11,848 nt of DNA, taken from contig JAEZSL010000422.1 in assembly GCA_023443925.1 (NCBI GenBank), positions 1-11,848 on the forward strand, written 5' to 3'. This DNA is from Bacillota bacterium. Its GTDB lineage: Bacteria; Bacillota_A; Clostridia; Lachnospirales; Lachnospiraceae. Under the pieces are notes generated by a model. It was not told the origin of the DNA, searched no databases, and saw nothing but the letters and a program-made list of their open reading frames with translations. Positions 1 through 7,350 of this stretch are shown one piece after another. Positions within the stretch are counted from its first letter, which is position 1. Each line of letters begins with the position of its first letter. The translations under genes were made by a program, and so were the position numbers.

Positions 1-3000
1 TAGATAATAAAACTATAACTTTAGGAATTGATATAGGCTCAACAACTGTTAAAATTGCCTTGCTCGGCCAGAATAATGAAATACTCTACTCCGAATATGA
101 ACGGCACTATGCCAATATTCAGGAAACGCTGGCTAAGCTTATGATAAATGCCCATGAGAAACTGGGCGATATAGAAGTCTCACCTATGATAACCGGTTCC
201 GGTGGACTTACCATTTCAAAGCACCTGGGAATTCCTTTTGTACAGGAAGTTGTAGCAGTGTCCACTTCCCTCCAGGATTATGCTCCCCAAACCGATGTAG
301 CCATAGAACTTGGCGGTGAAGATGCCAAAATCATATATTTTACAGGCGGTATCGAACAGCGGATGAACGGAATTTGTGCCGGTGGCACCGGTTCCTTTAT
401 AGACCAGATGGCAACTCTTTTAAAAACAGATGCTGCCGGTCTGAACGAATATGCCAAAGATTATAAGGCCATATACCCTATTGCCGCCCGCTGCGGTGTT
501 TTTGCAAAGTCCGATATACAGCCTCTGATTAATGAAGGTGCTACCAAACCGGATCTTGCGGTATCCATCTTCCAGGCAGTTGTAAACCAGACAATCAGCG
601 GTCTGGCCTGCGGTAAACCAATTCGCGGCAATGTAGCATTTTTAGGTGGCCCGCTTCATTTCCTTACCGAATTAAAAGCAGCCTTTATCCGCACACTAAA
701 TCTTACCGAAGAACAGATCATCGCACCGGGCCATTCCCATCTGTTTGCTGCCGTCGGCGCTGCAATGAGCAGTAAATTCGAAACCATAACCAACTTTGAG
801 GAACTGAATAAAAAGCTTACTTCCGGAATTAAGATGGAATTTGAAGTAAGCCGTATGACTCCTCTCTTCCAGGATGATACAGATTATAATCAATTTAAAA
901 AACGACATTCCATACATTCCGTTAAAAAGGGTGATTTAAATACATATGAGGGAGAGTGCTTCCTTGGTATAGATGCCGGTTCCACTACGACAAAAGTTGC
1001 GCTAGTCGGAGCAGACGGCACTCTTTTATACTCTTTTTACAGTAATAATAACGGCAGTCCATTAAAAACGGCTATAAAATCCATTAAAGAAATTTATTCC
1101 CTGCTGCCGGACAGCGCCCGTATCGTCCGTGCCTGCTCTACCGGATACGGAGAAGCCCTGGTAAAAGCTGCGCTGATGTTGGACGAAGGAGAAGTTGAAA
1201 CGGTTGCCCACTATTATGCCGCTGCTTTCTTTGAACCCAAAGTCGACTGTATTCTTGATATCGGCGGCCAGGATATGAAATGCATTAAGATAAAAAATAA
1301 TTCCGTAGACAGTGTTCAGTTAAATGAAGCCTGCTCCTCCGGCTGCGGTTCCTTTATAGAAACCTTTGCGAAATCCTTAAATTATGAAGTGGCTGATTTC
1401 GCCAACGTTGCACTTTTTGCCAGAAACCCTATCGATTTGGGCTCCAGGTGTACGGTCTTCATGAATTCCAAAGTAAAACAAGCTCAAAAAGAAGGCGCAA
1501 GTGTAGCCGACATCTCAGCCGGACTGGCTTATTCTGTTATTAAAAATGCTATTTATAAGGTAATTAAAATAACAGATCCAAAAGATCTGGGTGAAAATAT
1601 CGTAGTACAGGGCGGTACCTTCTACAACGAAGCCGTACTCAGAAGTTTTGAACTTTTAGCAGGCTGTGAGGTGGTGCGTCCTGATATTGCAGGAATTATG
1701 GGTGCCTTTGGCGCTGCCTTAATCGCCAGGGAACATTATGAGGGAGAAGAAACTACTATGCTCTCCATAGATAAGATCAATGCCCTTAAAATCGAAGCCT
1801 CCATGTCCAGATGCAAAGGCTGTACCAATAACTGCCAGTTAACCATTAACCGCTTTTCCGGCGGCCGTCAGTTTATAACCGGTAACCGGTGCGAACGTGG
1901 ACTTGGTAAGGAAAAGAATAAGGATAATATCCCCAATTTATTTGAATATAAATTAAAACGCCTCTTTTCCTACGAACCTTTGGAAGATGATAAAGCTTTC
2001 CGCGGCAAGGTGGGTATACCCAGGGTTCTAAACCAGTATGAAAATTATCCTTTCTGGTTTACGTTTTTTACCGAGATGGGTTATAAGGTTGTTTTATCAC
2101 CGGAATCCACCAGGAAGATATATGAACTTGGCATTGAATCCATCCCCAGCGAATCGGAATGTTATCCTGCCAAGCTTGCCCATGGTCATATTATGTGGCT
2201 CATAAAACAGGGTCTGGATTTTATCTTTTATCCCAGTATACCTTATGAACGGAAAGAAGTAGAAGGTGCCAATAACCACTACAACTGCCCTATTGTTGCT
2301 TCCTACAGTGAAAATATTAAGAATAACGTGGAAGAACTCAGAACCGGGAATATAAATTACCAAAATCCATTTCTTTCATTTGAAAGTGAAGAAATCATAA
2401 GCAAACGGTTAGTTGATATCATGAAAGAGCTAACCGATACCTCCGACATTGAAGTAAAAGCAGCCGCACATAAGGCATGGCTTGAAATGGAAGCCGAACG
2501 GGAAGACATAAGAAAAAAAGGGGAAGAAACCATTGCTTATCTGAAAGAAACCGGCAGAAAGGGTATTGTTCTGGCTGGACGGCCTTATCATGTGGATCCT
2601 GAAATTAACCATGGAATACCGGAATTGATTAACTCCTATGGCGTAGCTGTATTAACAGAAGACAGCATTTCCCATCTGGGTATAATTGACCGGCCTCTGG
2701 TTGTGGTAGATCAGTGGATGTATCACTCCAGATTATATGCTGCGGCATCCTGCGTCAAAACCATGCCAAACCTTGAACTAATACAGCTAAATTCCTTTGG
2801 CTGCGGACTGGATGCGGTTACAACAGACATGGTAAGTGACATATTATCAAAATCCGGTAAGATTTATACGGTTTTAAAAATTGATGAGGTAAATAACTTA
2901 GGTGCTGCCAGAATTCGTATCCGTTCCCTTTTATCTGCGGTTAAAGACCGGGAACACAAGCATATTGTGAAAACAAAAGTTGTATCCAATGCTTATAAGC

Positions 3001-4223
3001 GGGTTATTTTTACAGAACAAATGCGCAAGGATTATACTATTCTTTGCCCACAAATGTCACCGATACATTTTGATATATTACAACCTGCGCTAAAAGCTGG
3101 CGGCTATAATGTGGATATCCTGGATAATGATAATCATAACGCCGTTGATGTTGGTCTTAAATATGTGAATAACGATGCCTGCTATCCGTCCCTGATGGTA
3201 GTCGGCCAGATTATGGAAGCCTTATTATCCGGTAAATATGATGTTAACAAAGTTGCCGTAATGATTACCCAGACCGGCGGCGGCTGCCGTGCCACCAATT
3301 ATATAAATTTTATCCGGCGAGCTCTTGAAAAGGCCGGTATGGCCCAGATTCCGGTTGTATCCTTAAGCGTAACAGGCCTTGAAAAGAATCCGGGCATGAA
3401 ATATACACCCAAGCTGTTACTCAGTGCGGTTCAGGCTTTGGTATACGGTGATGTCTTTATGCGTGTACTTTACCGGACCAGACCTTATGAAGCAGAACCT
3501 GGATCTGCCAATGCTTTGTACCAAAAATGGAATGAGATCTGCAAAGTTTCCGTAACCAATGCAAAATGGGGAGAATTTAAACGGAACTTACGGAATATAG
3601 TAAAAGAATTTGATGAACTGCCCTTAAAAGATATAAAGAAACCAAGGGTTGGTATTGTAGGTGAAATACTGGTAAAATTTCTTCCGGCAGCCAACAATTA
3701 CCTGGTGGAATTACTGGAGGCGGAAGGCGCTGAAGCAGTGGTTCCGGATTTAATCGATTTCTTTATGTATTCCTTCTATAATTCCAACTTTAAAGCGGAA
3801 TACTTAGGCTTTAAGAAATCATCCGCAACAATCGGCAATCTCTTAATTAAGGCCGTGGAATTCTGTAGAAAAGAAGCCAGAATTGCTTTGGAAAAGAGCA
3901 CCCGTTTCACCCCGCCGGTACATGTTAAAAAGCTTGCGGAATATGCTTCACCCATCGTTTCTGTCGGAAATCAGACCGGTGAAGGTTGGTTTCTGACCGG
4001 TGAAATGGTTGAACTGATTCATTCTGGGGTTAGCAATATCGTTTGTACCCAGCCCTTTGCGTGCCTGCCCAATCATATTGTTGGAAAAGGTGTAATTAAG
4101 GAATTACGTTTACGTTACCCGGATTCCAATATTGTTGCTGTAGATTACGATCCTGGGGCCAGCGAGGTTAACCAGTTAAACCGTATCAAACTGATGCTTG
4201 CAACGGCAGTGAAGAATTTGTAA
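1..4223 (+). CDS. Large acyl-CoA dehydratase activase-related protein with two BadF/HgdC-type ATPase domains (5' partial)
   Basis: The reading frame is open from base 3 and encodes 1406 visible residues. The true start lies just off the left edge, because the first visible residues already form an ASKHA phosphate-binding loop (DIGSTT, about residues 10-15). A TTG at base 60 would cut that loop off. A second ATPase domain repeats the loop (DAGSTTT, about 324-330). Both copies keep the two cysteine sites that hold a bridging [4Fe-4S] cluster in HgdC-type activators: CAGGTGSF with ARCGVF (about C125, C164) and ACSSGCGSF with GSRCTVF (about C444, C483). A CxxCxxxC cluster follows (about 604-611), then a long DUF2229/COG3580-3581-like region from about residue 669 with conserved cysteines in SECYPAK, GCGLDA, NDACYPS and GGGCRA. 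HgdC proteins use ATP to drive low-potential electron transfer to 2-hydroxyacyl-CoA dehydratases. The substrate of these giant fusions is not established, and no dehydratase subunit lies in the window. The family is clear; the specific role is unknown. Confidence 0.9.
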   Translation, partial: DNKTITLGIDIGSTTVKIALLGQNNEILYSEYERHYANIQETLAKLMINAHEKLGDIEVSPMITGSGGLTISKHLGIPFVQEVVAVSTSLQDYAPQTDVAIELGGEDAKIIYFTGGIEQRMNGICAGGTGSFIDQMATLLKTDAAGLNEYAKDYKAIYPIAARCGVFAKSDIQPLINEGATKPDLAVSIFQAVVNQTISGLACGKPIRGNVAFLGGPLHFLTELKAAFIRTLNLTEEQIIAPGHSHLFAAVGAAMSSKFETITNFEELNKKLTSGIKMEFEVSRMTPLFQDDTDYNQFKKRHSIHSVKKGDLNTYEGECFLGIDAGSTTTKVALVGADGTLLYSFYSNNNGSPLKTAIKSIKEIYSLLPDSARIVRACSTGYGEALVKAALMLDEGEVETVAHYYAAAFFEPKVDCILDIGGQDMKCIKIKNNSVDSVQLNEACSSGCGSFIETFAKSLNYEVADFANVALFARNPIDLGSRCTVFMNSKVKQAQKEGASVADISAGLAYSVIKNAIYKVIKITDPKDLGENIVVQGGTFYNEAVLRSFELLAGCEVVRPDIAGIMGAFGAALIAREHYEGEETTMLSIDKINALKIEASMSRCKGCTNNCQLTINRFSGGRQFITGNRCERGLGKEKNKDNIPNLFEYKLKRLFSYEPLEDDKAFRGKVGIPRVLNQYENYPFWFTFFTEMGYKVVLSPESTRKIYELGIESIPSESECYPAKLAHGHIMWLIKQGLDFIFYPSIPYERKEVEGANNHYNCPIVASYSENIKNNVEELRTGNINYQNPFLSFESEEIISKRLVDIMKELTDTSDIEVKAAAHKAWLEMEAEREDIRKKGEETIAYLKETGRKGIVLAGRPYHVDPEINHGIPELINSYGVAVLTEDSISHLGIIDRPLVVVDQWMYHSRLYAAASCVKTMPNLELIQLNSFGCGLDAVTTDMVSDILSKSGKIYTVLKIDEVNNLGAARIRIRSLLSAVKDREHKHIVKTKVVSNAYKRVIFTEQMRKDYTILCPQMSPIHFDILQPALKAGGYNVDILDNDNHNAVDVGLKYVNNDACYPSLMVVGQIMEALLSGKYDVNKVAVMITQTGGGCRATNYINFIRRALEKAGMAQIPVVSLSVTGLEKNPGMKYTPKLLLSAVQALVYGDVFMRVLYRTRPYEAEPGSANALYQKWNEICKVSVTNAKWGEFKRNLRNIVKEFDELPLKDIKKPRVGIVGEILVKFLPAANNYLVELLEAEGAEAVVPDLIDFFMYSFYNSNFKAEYLGFKKSSATIGNLLIKAVEFCRKEARIALEKSTRFTPPVHVKKLAEYASPIVSVGNQTGEGWFLTGEMVELIHSGVSNIVCTQPFACLPNHIVGKGVIKELRLRYPDSNIVAVDYDPGASEVNQLNRIKLMLATAVKNL

Positions 4224-4224
4224 A

Positions 4225-4307
4225 CCTAATACGATACCCTAAATATCATACCCCAAACACGATACCTCAAATACCGTACCCTAAACACAATACCCCAAAT
4301 ACCCATA
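4225..4307. repeat. 14-bp C-rich imperfect tandem repeat, about six units
   Basis: Directly after the stop codon of the activase gene, a unit close to CCCYAAAYACGATA is repeated head to tail: 4225-4236 (12 nt), 4237-4250, 4251-4264, 4265-4278, 4279-4292 and 4293-4307 (15 nt). The plus strand is almost free of G, so the minus strand carries regularly spaced GG to GGGG runs. The array is non-coding and lies between convergent genes. I see no known function. Confidence 0.8.
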
Positions 4308-4317
4308 CCACGTGGTA
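4306..4317. repeat. 12-bp perfect palindrome TACCACGTGGTA
   Basis: A perfect 12-base palindrome with a CACGTG core begins within the last unit of the 14-bp tandem array. It could be a protein-binding site or a chance product of array decay. No promoter is evident next to it. Confidence 0.5.
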
Positions 4318-4382
4318 AGATTATATTATTTTATAGTTAATTATAAGAGCAGTATTGATATAACACCTCTTACTGCATAATA

Positions 4383-4442
4383 AAAAGGATCTGCGATATA
4401 AGATAGGACAATATATTGTCCTCTTAACGCGTAGATCCTTTT
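4383..4442. terminator. Bidirectional terminator between convergent genes
   Basis: The arms AAAAGGATCTGCG (4383-4395) and CGTAGATCCTTTT (4430-4442) pair over 13 positions with one wobble. They enclose a perfect 18-base palindrome (4405-4422, AGGACAATATATTGTCCT). On the plus strand the stem ends in TTTT. On the minus strand it ends in TTTTT. The element therefore suits both the activase gene arriving from the left and the 2H gene arriving from the right. Confidence 0.7.
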
Positions 4443-4483
4443 ATCATACTAAAATACTTATATTAAATACACTCAGCTTTATC

Positions 4484-4984
4484 TTATCGGAGCTGCTCTT
4501 CTGCTATTAAACGAGTTGGCCAGAACTCATATAAGCAAACCGATTCAATTCTTCCCTGAAAACTCTTAAAATTATCAGCAGCAACGGGCAAAGCCTTTAA
4601 TATCGTATCACGGTTATCTATCAGCAGTGTGGTATGCGCGGTCCAGGTTCTGTCGTCCATTTCCTTTACACTGCTAAAGAATTGTCGGAGATTTAAGAGT
4701 TCCTGGTTTACGGAAGGTGTTAAAAACAGTACATCCAGTCCGAACAGTCCAATACTGTCTAAGGTTATATCAAAGCTTTTAAAATATCCGGCCGCTTCTT
4801 TTACCTTCTGGGTTAAAATTTCCTCCTGTGAAACATCATAAGTGCCAAGCGTAATATGACCTGGCAGGTCCGGGGTCTGCTTTCCTGTAAAGCCATTATC
4901 CACTAATATTTTTTGCATATCCTTAAGCTTATGCTCCGTTTGTGAATCATACTGCGCTAATACGCATAGAAACTTATCTTTCAT
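4484..4984 (-). CDS. 2'-5' RNA ligase / 2H phosphoesterase family protein
   Basis: The 166-residue protein carries the two HxT motifs that define the 2H phosphoesterase superfamily: H43-I-T45 in PGHITLGTYD and H117-T-T119 in WTAHTTLLID. In this superfamily the paired histidines act on 2',3'-cyclic phosphates or 2'-5' phosphodiester bonds in RNA or nucleotides. The length is usual for the small single-domain members, and no signal peptide or membrane segment is seen, so it should be cytoplasmic. I chose the ATG at 4984 over the in-frame ATG at 4996 because a GGATGG ribosome binding site (4993-4998) sits eight bases before it and overlaps the upstream ATG. The gene is the last of the minus-strand set, has its own likely promoter, and ends before a bidirectional terminator. 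The substrate cannot be told from sequence. Confidence 0.85.
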   Translation of the reverse strand: MKDKFLCVLAQYDSQTEHKLKDMQKILVDNGFTGKQTPDLPGHITLGTYDVSQEEILTQKVKEAAGYFKSFDITLDSIGLFGLDVLFLTPSVNQELLNLRQFFSSVKEMDDRTWTAHTTLLIDNRDTILKALPVAADNFKSFQGRIESVCLYEFWPTRLIAEEQLR

Positions 4985-5062
4985 AAATATATCCATCCCA
5001 TCGCAATAGAATATTGTGAAACAATTTTATAAAATAAAAGAATATAAATTCGTTATTCCTCC

Positions 5063-5091
5063 ATTTTATATTACTTTCCAAATAATTGCAA
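5063..5091 (-). promoter_or_regulatory. Sigma-A-type promoter for the 2H phosphoesterase gene
   Basis: Read on the minus strand, TTGCAA (5091-5086) and TAAAAT (5068-5063) are separated by exactly 17 bases, about 80 bases before the chosen start codon. The predicted leader is AT-rich and about 70 nt long. The prediction rests on sequence match only. Confidence 0.5.
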
Positions 5092-5106
5092 ATCCCCAAC
5101 TTGAAT

Positions 5107-5192
5107 AATATACTTTACAGTACTATTTTCAAAGTTGAATCTTACCAGTAGAATTACTAAGGTATAAATTCGTATCTACTGTAAAGTACATT
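5107..5192. repeat. Inverted repeat with 12-bp perfect arms
   Basis: TACTTTACAGTA (5111-5122) is answered by TACTGTAAAGTA (5177-5188). Allowing one mismatch extends the arms to 16 bp (5107-5122 and 5177-5192) around 54 bases. It lies just upstream of the 2H gene promoter and downstream of tyrS. There is no run of T after it, so it does not look like a factor-independent terminator. It could be a divided operator or the remnant of a tiny mobile element, but I see no target-site duplication. Confidence 0.6.
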
Positions 5193-5312
5193 CAGAAAAA
5201 CTATATCGTCATCACTGCTCGCGGGCTGGATTTACCCGTCAGAATAATAAGAGTGCCGGAAATGCAAAAGTGTTCGGGTAATAAGTGCTGGGGTGTATTT
5301 ATTTACTCCATA
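5193..5312. other. Non-coding stretch downstream of tyrS
   Basis: This is the remainder of the gap between the 2H gene and tyrS. It holds a 7-bp inverted repeat, TTACCCG (5232-5238) with CGGGTAA (5275-5281), and loosely repeated GTGCCGG / GTGTTCGGG / GTGCTGGGG blocks. No convincing terminator for tyrS is seen on the minus strand, so some read-through into the 2H gene is possible. Confidence 0.4.
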
Positions 5313-6527
5313 TTACTTTATAATTCTTAAAAATTTCTTTTTACCTATCTTCAGAATATCCCCGCAGGCCAATACGGTTTCCAGATCCTCTATTACAACA
5401 GACTCATCATTAATCCGGACTCCTCCCTGACTGATCAGACGGCGGAATTCACTGCTGCTTGGAATGAATTTTTCCTTGATTAACAGCGGAATAATATCTT
5501 TTAGCCGGTCTTCCTCCAGTTCTATTACCAGCTCCGGTATATTTTCCGGAATGGATTTCTGACTAAAAGCCGTATCATAGTATGCGATTGCTTTTTGTGT
5601 TTCGGCCTGTGTATGGTAAAGAGCGGTTATGATTTTAGCAAGCTCATATTTTATATCCCTTGGATTTTTCCCATTTTCTAATTCTCTTTTGATAACATTG
5701 ATTTTATCCGGGTGTTCATCCGTTGCCAGTTCATAGTATTTTAAAATCAACTGATCCGGAATCTCCATTATTTTTTTAAACATGGTCTGCGGTGCTTCGT
5801 AGATACCAATGTAATTACCAAGACTTTTACTCATCTTCTCCGTACCGTCCAGTCCTTCCAGGAGGGGCATGAACAAAGCAGCCTGTTGTTCCTGCCCTAA
5901 AGCTTTTTGTAAATTACGCCCCATTAAGATATTAAAAGTCTGATCGGTTCCCCCCAATTCGATATCCGCATGTAATTCCACAGAGTCATATGCCTGCATT
6001 AAAGGATAGAAAAACTCATGGATACCAATTGGTATATTGTTCTTATAGCGGTTTTGGAAATCGTCTCTCTCCAGCATTCTGGCCACAGTAGTTGTTGCCG
6101 CCAGCTTAAGGATTTCATCAAACTGCAGATTGCCCAGCCACTCACTGTTAAAACGCACCTCTGTTAAATTCGGATTCAGTATCTTAAAAATCTGATTGGT
6201 GTAGGTTATTGCATTTTCCCTTACCTGTTCCTCCGATAATGCAGTCCGGCCTTTGGATTTGCCGGTTGGATCGCCAATCTTTCCGGTAAAATCACCGATC
6301 ACGATAACCGCTTTATGTCCTAAATCCTGCATCTGCTTAATTTTACGGAGAACCACCGCATGGCCCAGATGGATATCCGGCGCACTGGGGTCCAATCCCA
6401 ATTTAATAATCAGCGGCTTATTATTTTTCAAGGAATTCTCCAGCTTTATTTGTAATTCTTCTTCTCCGACAATCCGTTCGGCACCCTTGGTTATAATTTT
6501 AATTTGTTCTTCAACGGTCTTAATCAT
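5313..6527 (-). CDS. tyrS: Tyrosyl-tRNA synthetase
   Basis: A class I aminoacyl-tRNA synthetase that activates tyrosine with ATP and charges tRNA-Tyr in the cytoplasm. The 404-residue product shows the HIGH-type motif HLGH (53-56), the tyrosine-pocket segment QAYDS (about 178-182), the KMSKS loop intact (231-235) and a C-terminal S4 RNA-binding domain (about 344-404, with EFRRLISQGGVRIND). The pattern LGLDPSAPDIHLGHAVVLRK places it in the second bacterial TyrRS type (TyrZ-like) rather than the E. coli TyrS type, judged from memory of the families. The frame is open to 6593, but I chose the ATG at 6527. It has GGAG six bases upstream, and the longer forms would translate two leader hairpins into an MWFFTYYF-like extension not expected in this enzyme. 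Expression is governed by a tyrosine T-box with a consensus promoter. Confidence 0.97.
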   Translation of the reverse strand: MIKTVEEQIKIITKGAERIVGEEELQIKLENSLKNNKPLIIKLGLDPSAPDIHLGHAVVLRKIKQMQDLGHKAVIVIGDFTGKIGDPTGKSKGRTALSEEQVRENAITYTNQIFKILNPNLTEVRFNSEWLGNLQFDEILKLAATTTVARMLERDDFQNRYKNNIPIGIHEFFYPLMQAYDSVELHADIELGGTDQTFNILMGRNLQKALGQEQQAALFMPLLEGLDGTEKMSKSLGNYIGIYEAPQTMFKKIMEIPDQLILKYYELATDEHPDKINVIKRELENGKNPRDIKYELAKIITALYHTQAETQKAIAYYDTAFSQKSIPENIPELVIELEEDRLKDIIPLLIKEKFIPSSSEFRRLISQGGVRINDESVVIEDLETVLACGDILKIGKKKFLRIIK

Positions 6528-6533
6528 TTTTGT

Positions 6534-6537
6534 CTCC
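6534..6537 (-). promoter_or_regulatory. Ribosome binding site fixing the tyrS start
   Basis: GGAG lies six bases before the ATG at 6527, in the context ATGGAGACAAAAATG. The upstream in-frame ATG at 6539 overlaps this site and has no Shine-Dalgarno sequence of its own, which argues for the downstream start. Confidence 0.75.
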
Positions 6538-6542
6538 ATTTT

Positions 6543-6833
6543 GCATATCCCAGACCGGGATACTGCCACAAAATAATATGTGAAAAACCACATATTGGCA
6601 ACCTTTCATTTTTGATATTTATAATCAGATGAATCTATTCTGCGTTACTACGCATTATATATAAAATAAACATCCCTCACAGCTTTAGCGATTCCAGCTG
6701 ATGAGTATTTTAAACATAAAAACCTGCAGAATTTTTATGAGTAAAAGAATAAGTCTGACGCTCAGACCTCGTTAAAAGGTGGCTTTTACTGCCCTCCCAA
6801 TCACAAGGATACATGTGCATCCTGACTGGAAGG
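6543..6833 (-). ncRNA. Unidentified multi-hairpin RNA region between the T-box terminator and tyrS
   Basis: On the minus strand this 291-base segment can form a row of stem-loops: 6791-6833 (GCC/GGC arms with an inner AGGAT/ATCCT stem), 6773-6788 (TAAAAG/CTTTTA), 6753-6767 (GTCTGA/TCAGAC, three-base loop), 6715-6739 (CATAAAAA/TTTTTATG), 6680-6700 (CAGCT/AGCTG), 6641-6654 (TGCGT/ACGCA), 6575-6596 (AATATGTG/CACATATT) and 6543-6566 (TATCCC/GGGATA core). T-box terminators normally sit closer to the regulated gene, so this insert is unexplained. It may be a second leader element, a separate small RNA, or transcript-stabilising structure. I could not match it with confidence to a known RNA family. 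The last hairpin ends six bases before the tyrS ribosome binding site and could affect initiation. Confidence 0.45.
6710..6820 (-). CDS. Possible 36-residue ORF inside the structured leader (doubtful)
   Basis: An ATG at 6820 opens a 36-codon frame ending at TAA (6712-6710). Its product begins MHMYPCDWEG and contains three tyrosines, not clustered. Only a weak AGG precedes the starts. The same bases form several stem-loops, so the frame is more likely incidental to a structured RNA. It is listed because it lies directly behind a tyrosine T-box, where a small regulated ORF would matter. Confidence 0.12.
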   Translation of the reverse strand: MHMYPCDWEGSKSHLLTRSERQTYSFTHKNSAGFYV

Positions 6834-6863
6834 CTTTTTAATTTATAGGTAAGTTCGAAAACT

Positions 6864-6905
6864 AAAAAAAGCTCCCGTCCTTCTGATATTCAAAAGGACG
6901 AGAGC
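6864..6905 (-). terminator. Regulated T-box terminator
   Basis: GCTCTCGTCCTT pairs with AAGGACGGGAGC (6905-6871, one G-U pair) and is followed by seven T residues (6870-6864). It excludes the antiterminator because it uses the same CTCTCGTCCTT strand. It ends 336 bases before the tyrS ATG, an unusually long distance. Confidence 0.92.
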
Positions 6906-7145
6906 GTACTCTCGTGTTACCACCTTTAGTTTATAGACAACTCACATTGCCTACCTCTTCGAGTACTCCATATATATAATGGGTTATACTCTAGCACTAT
7001 AACGTGTGCAGGAAAACGTCACAGCCTACTTACAAAGTGTTCGGTGTGAAGCTCGGAGATGTATTCATAATCAGTTTACCATGCACCTCTCATCAACCGG
7101 TAACTTTCTGTCTGGATTTCTGACTACTACTTATTCTCTTCACAG
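6864..7145 (-). promoter_or_regulatory. Tyrosine-specific T-box riboswitch of tyrS
   Basis: Stem I is closed by GTGAAG (7143-7138) with CTTCAC (7051-7046) and begins with the usual AGAGAATAAG-like purine-rich segment. The specifier UAC (Tyr, 7063-7061) is followed by A, as is common in these leaders. Downstream, AAAGG (6927-6923), the bulge UGGUAAC (6922-6916), ACGAGAG (6915-6909), loop UACG, CUCUCGU (6904-6898) and CCUUU (6897-6893) make a complete antiterminator. UGGU would pair with an ACCA end, fitting the discriminator A of bacterial tRNA-Tyr. The competing terminator shares the CTCTCGTCC strand. Uncharged tRNA-Tyr should therefore allow read-through into tyrS. Confidence 0.93.
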
Positions 7146-7199
7146 CTTTTATTATTTTATTTGATAATATTTTTATTTAATAACTATTAAATTATCTAT

Positions 7200-7228
7200 A
7201 TTATATTTACTTATCCCTCATCTGTCAA
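7200..7228 (-). promoter_or_regulatory. Perfect-consensus sigma-A promoter of the tyrS T-box transcript
   Basis: On the minus strand TTGACA (7228-7223) and TATAAT (7205-7200) both match consensus exactly, with a 17-base spacer. Transcription should begin near 7193, about 50 bases before T-box stem I. Confidence 0.9.
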
Positions 7229-7234
7229 GTACTG

Positions 7235-7283
7235 ATTTAAATTCTTCATTTGTTTATGATTCATTTAAATTCTTCATTTGTTT
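7235..7283. repeat. Two identical 21-bp direct repeats upstream of the tyrS promoter
   Basis: ATTTAAATTCTTCATTTGTTT occurs at 7235-7255 and, without a mismatch, at 7263-7283. The period is 28 bases. Next to it GATT(T)AAGTAC also repeats (about 7284-7308). The array abuts the -35 side of the consensus promoter. It may act as an AT-rich upstream element or as a twin protein-binding site, or it may be only a local duplication. Confidence 0.75.
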
Positions 7284-7305
7284 GATTTAAGTACGTTTGA
7301 TTAAG

Positions 7306-7343
7306 TACCGTTATTGTTTTCATCTCTGCCAAAAACAACGGTA
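7306..7343 (-). terminator. Hairpin just after the MATE gene, possible terminator
   Basis: Seven base pairs (TACCGTT 7306-7312 with AACGGTA 7337-7343) are extended by five more (GTTTT 7316-7320 with AAAAC 7332-7336) past a three-base bulge. The stem begins seven bases after the MATE stop codon. No T-run follows on the minus strand, so its role as a factor-independent terminator is uncertain. Confidence 0.35.
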
Positions 7344-7350
7344 AATTATA

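Noticed and set aside
60..62. TTG as the start of the activase gene
   Set aside because: The frame is open upstream to base 3, and those residues encode the conserved DIGSTT phosphate-binding loop, so the gene begins outside the window.
4225..4307. CRISPR or iteron origin
   Set aside because: The 14-bp units abut with no spacers, and no replication gene or DnaA-box cluster is nearby.
5107..5192. Miniature inverted-repeat transposable element
   Set aside because: The flanking bases show no target-site duplication and no second copy is in the window, so the mobile-element reading is not supported.
6253..6576. 107-codon plus-strand frame over tyrS
   Set aside because: It lies antisense to a certain gene, has no recognisable protein pattern, and runs into the tyrS ribosome binding region.
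6528..6593. Longer N-terminus for TyrRS (MWFFTYYF...)
   Set aside because: It would translate across two leader hairpins, has no ribosome binding site, and is not expected in the family. The ATG at 6527 has GGAG six bases upstream.
6840..6870. Promoter for a separate small RNA just after the T-box terminator
   Set aside because: A TATAAA is present on the minus strand, but no acceptable -35 box stands at the right distance.
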